From NCBI GenBank assembly GCA_039208045.1, contig JBCCRH010000042.1, forward strand, positions 1 to 21,598: a DNA stretch of 21,598 nt. Direction: 5' to 3'. The notes beneath the pieces were generated by a model, which was not told the origin of the DNA, made no database searches, and saw only the letters and a program-made list of their open reading frames with translations. Of this stretch, positions 17,001-21,598 are shown piece after piece (the stretch's first letter is position 1; each line of letters begins with the position of its first letter). The translations under genes were made by a program, and so were the position numbers. The stretch comes from JBCCRH01 sp039208045. GTDB lineage: Bacteria; Bacteroidota; Bacteroidia; Chitinophagales; Saprospiraceae.

Positions 17001-19636
17001 CAATCCGCAGGGTTGAGCGAGCTAGCGGTTTGCCCATTGAGCGTCCAAACACCTCCGGGAGTAGCGCCTGCATCGAGGAGGTCGTCGAGCGAAAAGCTAG
17101 TATCGCCGCTGCATAAATTAGATGGCGCTGTCCAGTTGGCATTGGTTTGATCAATGACGATAATGGTGTCTAGCAACGAATTGGGGCAAATTTGATTGGT
17201 GTCAGAATAAATAATTTCGTGTATACCCACCCCCCACACTTGGGGATGAAAAATACTGGTGTCAATGCCATTGATAGTCCAGGAACCAGTAGTAGAGGCG
17301 CTAGACTCCAACAAACTATTTAGGGCAACCGAAGGGCTATTGAGGCAGAGCGTGCTTGGCGGTACCCAGCTGACATCGGGGATCGCTATGATCTCGATGG
17401 TATCGCTAAGCTCCGCAGCGCAACGATTATTACCTACTGCATAGCGCACCACATATTGGCCAGCTCCCAAACTATCGGTATTAAAAACAGTGGAGGTATC
17501 CCCAGCTATAGTCCAAACGCCACTGGTATCCGCAGTGGGGCTTAACAAGTCGTCAAGGATAATAGAAGCAGCATCAGCGCAGATAGGAGAGGGATTATTC
17601 CACTGTGCACTGATCGAGTCGATGACAACAATGGGGTGGCTCTCGCTATTGCTACAGTTATTTTGGCTCACCGTGTAGGTCACATTGTGGGTGCCAATGC
17701 CCCAAAAGGAGGGCGTAAATAAGTCATTATCCGTACTATTGATCTGCCAAGTTCCCCCGAAAGCAGTACTATTTCCAAGTAAGGCATTAAGGGCAACCGT
17801 ATTATCATTTAAACAAAGCGTATCTGGCGATATCCAGCTAGCTTCAGGGCCGTCTACGACCTCAATAGTCTGGGCATTAGTAGTAGTACAAGGAGGTGTT
17901 CCTACCCGATATTGCACCGTATATATCCCGATGCCTAAGCTAGCTGGGTTAAATATATCCGTGCTTACGCCATCAATCGACCAATCTCCATCGGTAGCAG
18001 CATCATTTCCAAGCAAGGTATTCAAATCAATACTATCTGCATCCGCGCAAAGCGTACCTGGCGATAGCCAAGTTGAATTGGCACCATTGGCTACTGTAAT
18101 GGGATGTTCCTCTGAACTTGGGCAATCGATCGTTCCAGTAGTATAGATCACACTGTAAGTGCCATTACCCAATAGCGAGGGATCGAATATATCGTTGACA
18201 ATACCATCAATCGTCCAGGTGCCATCGGGCAAGGCATCAGGCGTTAATAAATCGTCTAAGATAATGGGACTGCTATTGGAGCAGAGTACGGCGGGTGGAT
18301 TCCAAGAGGCATCGGGTAGAGGAAAAATCTCTACTACCCTAAAATCATTTCCAAAGCACGGATCATTACCCACGGTATATGTGACCTGGTGCTGCCCAAC
18401 CCCCAGCTGATCAGGATCAAACACAATTGCAGGAAGCCCGTTGATGGTCCACATCCCATCCAAGGCTACTCCTGGATCGACCCAGGTCACTAAGTCTATG
18501 GGCAGTGTACTTGGGCAAATAAAAGCGGGGCTAGGGGTAAACGTGGCGGGTGGGGGAGGAGTGATATTGAAGATTTGGGTTCTAGTTTCGGAGCACGGCG
18601 GATCATCAACGGTATAGGTAATTTCGTGCGGGCCAATACTAAAATCAAGTGGATCGAGAAAGCCAGCGCTCGGAAAGCCATCTACTGCCCAGGTGCCGCC
18701 TGGGGTGGTGGATGGGAGCAGGAGCGTGCTGAGGTCTATGGGAAAATCGAACTGGCATAAATCAGGTGGAGGGATAAATTCGGGATTTAGGTCGGCTACT
18801 TCGACGGTGACGAAATCGATGGACTCGCAGACTTCGGCGAAGAAAAGGTCGTCTAGGGCAAAGTCGTTGCCGTCTCCTGCATCATTCTGATTGACAATGC
18901 AAATCTCTGCACTAGAATTGCCACCTGGATTCCAGATTTGAAAAAAATTGACCCAGTTGCACAATGAAATTGGGGCAACAAAGACGCTTCCTAGTAGTGC
19001 TCCGTTAACTGAAAATTGGAGTTCGGCAGGCGCTCGATTGACAAGGGTTGTTACCCATGCACTAAATGCATAATCCGTATTAGGAGTAACAGAAACAGTT
19101 TGACACCATATTCGAATATTAGAACCTTCTGCACCATTAACAACTAACATGTTTCCTACACCACTAGTATGATCACCACAAGCAGCAAAATCACTATGCA
19201 CTGAATTAGGATTTGTCGTAACAGCATACTCAGCTTCTGGAAGGTTCCCTATACCATCTGCCAACGAATAGTCACTGGTAAAGCCTGTATTGCCTGCTTC
19301 AAAACTACCATTAACAATCAAATTCTGATCATCCACCCCCCGCGCCGTCACGGTAAAGGTAGTCGTTCCATTCACTGTCGCAGTCGTGTTCAAAGCCGTA
19401 GGGTTGGATACTAGGAAAGAAGGCTCCCACTGCACATCCAGCAAGTTTCCGAAGACTTCAGCAGATAGATTCACAGTTTCTCCTGGCGCGCACACCCTCG
19501 CAGGAGGGGGCGGATTAATGAATACCGAAATATTACAAGCTAAATGGATATTCTCGCTAGGGGCGGTAGGCGTAGGGCTGGCCACAAAGGCGAAGCCCAG
19601 TACTACCGAAAGAAGTAGTGCTGCTGACTTTTGCAT
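11027..19636 (-). CDS. Giant secreted multidomain protein with gliding-motility-associated (T9SS type B) C-terminal domain
   Basis: A 2869-residue cell-surface or extracellular protein, probably an adhesin. Residues 1-20 are a signal peptide (LLLSVVLGFAFVAS). After an Ig-like segment (30-100) comes a jelly-roll region (about 104-270: NLIVNGSFEAGNTGF, later DFALDDLFFAEVC) like carbohydrate-binding domains. Eight ~77-residue repeats (281-907) and six ~254-residue modules of PKD, FN3 and gliding-type repeat (908-2433) follow. The end holds another gliding repeat, an Ig/PKD-like domain (2521-2604, ADAGPDQTLDC), a SprB-type repeat (2612-2682, PISCFEANDGRIVIDSIVGG) and the CHU_C domain (2774-2869, IFIPNAFSPNNDGDNDELI, RIFNRWGEQVF). 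CHU_C domains direct export by the type IX system. By my count only 8 lysines are present. ATG 19636 gives the signal peptide. The start is 76 bases past the stop of a paralogue. Confidence 0.93.
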   Translation of the reverse strand: MQKSAALLLSVVLGFAFVASPTPTAPSENIHLACNISVFINPPPPARVCAPGETVNLSAEVFGNLLDVQWEPSFLVSNPTALNTTATVNGTTTFTVTARGVDDQNLIVNGSFEAGNTGFTSDYSLADGIGNLPEAEYAVTTNPNSVHSDFAACGDHTSGVGNMLVVNGAEGSNIRIWCQTVSVTPNTDYAFSAWVTTLVNRAPAELQFSVNGALLGSVFVAPISLCNWVNFFQIWNPGGNSSAEICIVNQNDAGDGNDFALDDLFFAEVCESIDFVTVEVADLNPEFIPPPDLCQFDFPIDLSTLLLPSTTPGGTWAVDGFPSAGFLDPLDFSIGPHEITYTVDDPPCSETRTQIFNITPPPPATFTPSPAFICPSTLPIDLVTWVDPGVALDGMWTINGLPAIVFDPDQLGVGQHQVTYTVGNDPCFGNDFRVVEIFPLPDASWNPPAVLCSNSSPIILDDLLTPDALPDGTWTIDGIVNDIFDPSLLGNGTYSVIYTTGTIDCPSSEEHPITVANGANSTWLSPGTLCADADSIDLNTLLGNDAATDGDWSIDGVSTDIFNPASLGIGIYTVQYRVGTPPCTTTNAQTIEVVDGPEASWISPDTLCLNDNTVALNALLGNSTAFGGTWQINSTDNDLFTPSFWGIGTHNVTYTVSQNNCSNSESHPIVVIDSISAQWNNPSPICADAASIILDDLLSPTADTSGVWTIAGDTSTVFNTDSLGAGQYVVRYAVGNNRCAAELSDTIEIIAIPDVSWVPPSTLCLNSPSVALNSLLESSASTTGSWTINGIDTSIFHPQVWGVGIHEIIYSDTNQICPNSLLDTIIVIDQTNANWTAPSNLCSGDTSFSLDDLLDAGATPGGVWTLNGQTASSLNPADWAGQTLNATYRAGALACADSLTQTITVGTSPTANFSVSETLLCLDESTMVSFTGMASANADLSWSVDGLPNPASDALSFELNWATPGTYTIQLQVTDEGCVSEVVTQTVEVVAPLAIPLPICGNVSTSGLQFDWAAIPGATDYIVNVLTGQTGVQSGTSISFENIAPDETVTITVEAVGPPPCGNSLSLPVSCTSAACTDLAVSFPDLAPICLSPTTAPIALSALVGGVPQMGTWSGSGISDPSGVFDPQSAGVGVHDITFVYQVDNCTYTGMQSITIRPQPIATFALDANTICQNESVNVTFNGMATAMANYTWNFDGATIISGSAAGPYELSWTTPGSKLISLFIEDNGCTAGPFLQTVQVDSLLSTPTINCTTTENSIIFFWEEVGQAASYAVNVLSGQSGSFTSDTSYLVTSLMPQENVSIELTINSANSCPDLVLTQSCIAENCPSNVQVAISPVDPICLTASTMPLTLNFELLAGLDTGRVSWQGLGLIDTLQGIFDPQVAGVGIHPVQVTYQLGFCQYIASQSIQVLPTPSASFDAPDSICVSENAVLTYTGNAANDAQFSWDFGEATAIPGTGAGPHTLSWPSTGPKTIELQVIASGCASESFSQMIVVQDTLTPPTIQCQSDFNSITFSWPEVPFAESYQVEVTQGPNGSFLDDTTYRIEGLQAEETASILLTVESATACPAISTTATCSTNNCPSIDLAIDSVPVRCWTGLPDTLSLTATIDGDISNGDLVWSGLGIIDPINGIWASDASMIGQSIPITLSYTESGCSYSTTRSIRVNPTPTAEFELLDSICITDTATVIYTGNASASAQFDWDFGTASANPGVGAGPHALTWVTSGEQLVQLSVTDAGCQSALNSQSILVQDTLIPPVIQCEANFNSVTFSWATVPFAESYTIVVIEGPEGIFLNDSTYQIQGLAANASASIELFVESSNSCSGTSVTASCATNSCPAIELAIDSIPDLCWTGMPETLALTATISGDVSNGDLVWSGQGITDPVSGTWRSDASMIGQSIPITLTYTESVCSYTATRSIRVNPTPTASFELVDSICITDTATLTYSGTASDAAQFSWDFGAASANPGIGIGPHTLSWTDAATTTIQLTVEENGCLSSTQSQTILAQAPLDTVQISCEADYTSIVFTWPALANASEYEVIVSDGLSGTFTSPTSYQVSGLVPGTAVGIEVIALSENSCPSSSTTFSCSTLACPDISLAILPIDTVCWDGMNAPVDLEANIIGDVSAGLLTWSGPGILDSTTGLWQANAGLIGGEVDIVLSYQESVCVYSDTLTIAIFEQPTATFELVDTICISDEALLEYMGNASATAVYDWDFGGAIAEPGVGQGPHTLTWAAAGIYTIELTVSENSCESAIEQQIIEVSPAVAAVEASCSSTLTAITIEWPAVEGATDYTIESIPPAGGQWLSDTSYVFEDLAPNTDLSITITPVAATTCPIPSTTVECSTLDCPSTTLDWAAPAVLCSGDTFTLNVDLNTTSAGTITVVYTDGAQNYTWNPDDPILFEASATTTFSVVSIEDAAAPVCPINLPAPITVTVNEPVFAGLPNAPAEVCSRTATVLDLSDSLMDADPNGHWQDFSDPPINTGLNTTSGLFDTQNTMPGSYQIGYLLAGPEACPSDTAIVTIVIHPTPIADAGPDQTLDCLVNQVSLGGPNTSSGPSIRYEWSALGAAMLSVTDLAFTDVIQPDQFELTVIDEITGCSESDQVVVDSDVALIVPFPSVTPISCFEANDGRIVIDSIVGGTPPYSVRMNGEPVSGNFVFGPLVPGLYDLQVSDAAGCEASVQFELEQPNELTVTLNANLELGQDVIKQGEQVRLSIDSTVLAQAIDTVLWSPADTLPCGDCTELLVTPLESTTFRVTIQDINGCTASDALTLFVQKNRNIFIPNAFSPNNDGDNDELIIFGGSDVAKVNSMRIFNRWGEQVFKQLNFFPNDPATSWDGTFRGQVVNGGVYVYMAEVELIDGEVVLLKGDVTVLR
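12338..16915 (-). repeat. Six tandem ~254-residue (about 762-bp) PKD + FN3 + gliding-repeat modules
   Basis: Module starts are recognisable by a (Q/T/S)-P-x-A-x-F motif at residues 908, 1159, 1414, 1668, 1922 and 2176, so the spacing is 251, 255, 254, 254 and 254 residues. Each module has a PKD-like part with a W-D-F-G-type strand and a Leu/Cys-rich start (DSICITDTAT). An FN3-like part follows (SITFSWPEVPFAESYQVEV). The third part has a W-S-G-x-G-I pattern (GDLVWSGLGIIDP). The sixth module ends in a diverged third part. Modules 4 and 5 are very close also in DNA: a 34-base block is identical at 13866-13899 and 14628-14661, exactly 762 bases apart. Recent duplication or gene conversion is the likely reason. 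Confidence 0.85.
16916..18796 (-). repeat. Eight tandem ~77-residue cysteine-paired repeats
   Basis: Residues 281-907 of the giant protein hold eight copies of one beta-rich unit, beginning near residues 281, 361, 441, 521, 598, 675, 753 and 832. The shared pattern is a P-x-x-L-C opening, a D/L-L-L centre, G-x-W-x-I-(D/N)-G, F-(D/N)-P, a G-x-G-x-(H/Y)-x-V-x-Y strand, and a second Cys about 50 residues after the first. Two cysteines per unit suggest one disulfide in each copy, fitting an exported stalk. Sequence identity between copies is moderate, so this array is older than the modules that follow it. Confidence 0.8.
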
Positions 19637-19638
19637 AG

Positions 19639-19702
19639 GGTATTCATCGTTTTTGCGTGTGACTCTCTAAGGTAGAGAAATATCGCATAAACGAAGAATA
19701 CC
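19639..19702. promoter_or_regulatory. Long inverted repeat filling the spacer between the two giant genes
   Basis: GGTATTCATCGTTTTTGCG (19639-19657) and CGCATAAACGAAGAATACC (19684-19702) are complementary at 17 of 19 positions. Between them a second perfect hairpin TCTCTA-AGG-TAGAGA lies at 19664-19678. On the minus strand the structure begins 10 bases after the stop of the upstream paralogue and ends 2 bases before the ATG of the downstream one. There is no U-run after it, so a simple Rho-independent terminator is unlikely. An mRNA structure masking the start, a processing site, or a protein-binding site are all possible. TACCTTAG (minus strand, 19674-19667) is one base off the -7 promoter consensus. 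Confidence 0.65.
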
Positions 19703-19712
19703 TATAAAAACT

Positions 19713-21598
19713 CTAAAATAATAAATTCAACTCCCCAGCTTTCACTACACTAATGCCACCCGCTAATTCTAGCTCTACATAATACACAAATACCCCAGGC
19801 TGCATCCGCTGCCCTCGGAACGAGCCATTCCAACCATAAAAGGGATCATTAGCTGGCACATCGCTGGCTTCAAATACCTGATTACCCCAGCGATCCATAA
19901 TCTGCATTTCTTTGATGGCAATTACCTCTGGGGCGGCATTAATGAAAAAGACGTCATTAAAGCCATCATCATTGGGCGAGAAGGCATTGGGGATGAAAAT
20001 ACGATCACTTTCTGCCACAAAGATGTTGATGCTAGCGGTCGCTGAGCAGCCATCAGTAGTGATGACGGTAGCAGCGTATTCGCTAGATATGAATGGCGTA
20101 ATGACTGGATTCTCACAGTTGGCACAAGCTGAGATGGCAGGACTCCAAATGATAGTATCTATAGTAGCCGATTCGTCGGTAAGGCTTATTCTTAGGCGCA
20201 AGGAGTCTCCTAAATTCACTAGGGGTTCTAGCGAGCCGTCATTCGCACTGAGCGTGGCGATTAGTTCTTTTGGTGCGTCAACATTTAGCATAGCACTTGC
20301 TTGGCAGCCGTTGATGTCCGCAGCGATGAGTTCGTAAGCGCCAGCAGTTAAGCCAAGAAATGTAGAATCGGTGGTAAAAGCTTGGCCATTCAAACTAAAT
20401 AAATAGGGGCCAGTACCCCCACTGAGAGAATCTACCTGTATGCTGCCGCCATTAGATGCAAGACAAGAAGCAGCACTTGCTGTTGCAAATACCTCCACCG
20501 TGGCATTGGAGCTGGTGATGATCACCTCATCAGTAGCGGCACAGCCAGTTGCCTCATCAAGTACTGTAAGTATATAGGTGCCTGCTGCTTCTACTTCATT
20601 GAGCAGTTCACTCGGGTCAGGTATGGTACCTCCATCAGCCGTAGTCCATTGATAGCTGATGGTACCCCCTTGGGTAGAATTATTGGTGCCAATAGTAGCG
20701 GTATTTAGGTCACAGCCCAAATCAATATCTTCGCCCGCATCTGCAACTGGGACTGCCCCAATCTCAATGCTAACAGTAGCTGATGCCTCTGGGCAAGCGC
20801 CCCCTGTATTTTGAGTATACACAAAAGTATAGATACCTGGCGTTTGCAGACTGGGGTCAAAAGTGCCTGCTGTAGCATCAAAAGCACTACCGGTAGAAGC
20901 CGAGATTTCCAACCATTGGCCACCTACATCCGCCCCATCGAGCAAGCCATTGAGATCAAAAACAGCACTTCCATCGTTTTCGCAGATGGGATCAACGGCT
21001 TGGGCAGTGCCTGCTACCAAGAGTTGGTCTACCTGAATGGCGACCGCTGCGGGTAGATCGATAGAACAGTCAGGGGCATTAGTATTGATGATGCTAGTGA
21101 TGGCAAAAGAAGCAGTTTGCGTAGGATTTAATGCAATGTCTGTGAGTGCCCCCGCTCCCATTACGGTATTAGCAAGTCCGTCGAGTTCATAAACAATATC
21201 AAATGGCCCAGCATCACCTGTGATAGATAGTTCGATAGTAGCAGGAGTGCCAGCACAAATAGGATCAACGGTACCCAGCGTAGCTGTAACTGAGGGACAA
21301 TCAATTGCCGTACAGCTTGCTGTAAACGTCCCTACACTGCAAGGCCCATTCGCAAAAAAAGCTAAAATTTGAATATTTACCACCTCTCCAGGCGTTAGCC
21401 CTGTTACCAAATAAGAAGTCGGTGAAGTACTTACACCAGTCGTTTGTCCACTGATAATACCAGGTATAAAGGCGGTAATATCTGGACTAGCAGGCCATTG
21501 AAATTCTACCGAATTTTCGGTAGCCACGCAGCTTACATCCAAACTGGTAATGCTTGGCGCTACGAATTCTATCGTTTGCGTTACTTCTTGGCTTAGAC
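19713..21598 (-). CDS. Second giant secreted protein with CHU_C (T9SS type B) domain, N-terminal part outside the window
   Basis: The C-terminal 627 residues of a paralogue of the neighbouring giant protein. The frame stays open to the right edge; a TTG at 21542 is not the true start, because the residues before it (QEVTQTIEFVAPS) continue a PKD-like strand as in the neighbour. Visible domains in order, with residues counted from base 21542, begin with an FN3-like domain (1-80) and a beta domain with DCPSVTATLGTVDPICAGT. A gliding repeat (about 172-262) and an Ig/PKD-like domain (VADAGEDIDLGCDLN) follow. The end holds a SprB-type repeat (353-424, SGGTGPYLFSLNG) and the CHU_C domain (514-609, IFIPNAFSPNDDGFNDVFF, MDRWGNQVFEAS). 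Domain order equals the last part of the downstream paralogue. Only three lysines occur in the visible part. Stop TAG lies at 19713-19715. Confidence 0.9.
   Translation of the reverse strand, partial: LSQEVTQTIEFVAPSITSLDVSCVATENSVEFQWPASPDITAFIPGIISGQTTGVSTSPTSYLVTGLTPGEVVNIQILAFFANGPCSVGTFTASCTAIDCPSVTATLGTVDPICAGTPATIELSITGDAGPFDIVYELDGLANTVMGAGALTDIALNPTQTASFAITSIINTNAPDCSIDLPAAVAIQVDQLLVAGTAQAVDPICENDGSAVFDLNGLLDGADVGGQWLEISASTGSAFDATAGTFDPSLQTPGIYTFVYTQNTGGACPEASATVSIEIGAVPVADAGEDIDLGCDLNTATIGTNNSTQGGTISYQWTTADGGTIPDPSELLNEVEAAGTYILTVLDEATGCAATDEVIITSSNATVEVFATASAASCLASNGGSIQVDSLSGGTGPYLFSLNGQAFTTDSTFLGLTAGAYELIAADINGCQASAMLNVDAPKELIATLSANDGSLEPLVNLGDSLRLRISLTDESATIDTIIWSPAISACANCENPVITPFISSEYAATVITTDGCSATASINIFVAESDRIFIPNAFSPNDDGFNDVFFINAAPEVIAIKEMQIMDRWGNQVFEASDVPANDPFYGWNGSFRGQRMQPGVFVYYVELELAGGISVVKAGELNLLF

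Noticed and set aside
12338..18796. Regular repeats considered as a CRISPR array
   Set aside because: The repeat units are 230 and 762 bases, continuous in frame and protein-coding.

Overview
The window looks like a chromosomal segment of a member of the Bacteroidota, most likely a Saprospiria-type (Lewinella/Haliscomenobacter-like) bacterium. The signs are giant secreted proteins ending in the gliding-motility-associated C-terminal (CHU_C, type IX secretion type B) domain, two DUF4199 membrane proteins, a DUF2027-Smr protein, a DUF4369/DUF5106-type thioredoxin protein, and promoter-like TAnnTTTG boxes. The class is an inference; the phylum is well supported.

Left part (1-7169, + strand): the 3' part of a thioredoxin-fold (TlpA-like) protein is followed after 3 bases by a dihydroorotase-family gene that has lost nearly all metal-binding and catalytic residues. 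After a 115-base gap with a candidate promoter come two consecutive DUF4199 membrane proteins. A membrane-anchored GT2 glycosyltransferase, a GT4 glycosyltransferase, gmhA and gmhB then follow almost without gaps. The last four suggest surface glycan or lipid-linked sugar assembly with a heptose supply (sedoheptulose-7-P isomerase plus heptose-bisphosphate phosphatase). The heptose kinase/nucleotidyltransferase is not in the window.

Middle part (7164-11009): a convergent DUF2027-Smr gene (- strand), then a divergent spacer with three copies of a TGGCTAAAAG box. Next are a STAND/archaeal-type ATPase with a C-terminal PD-(D/E)xK-like domain, an 80-base nested palindromic repeat element, a class I methyltransferase and a RidA-family protein. 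The ATPase and the repeats on both sides of it look like accessory material between ordinary genes.

Right part (11027-21598, - strand): a complete 2869-residue secreted protein and, upstream of it, the C-terminal 627 residues of a paralogue that runs off the right edge. The complete one has a signal peptide, a carbohydrate-binding-like jelly-roll region, eight ~77-residue repeats, six ~254-residue PKD + FN3 + gliding-repeat modules, a SprB-type repeat and a CHU_C domain. It is almost free of lysine. The 76-base spacer between the two giant genes is nearly filled by a 19-bp-arm inverted repeat that ends two bases before the start codon of the downstream gene. No rRNA, tRNA, CRISPR array or insertion sequence was found.
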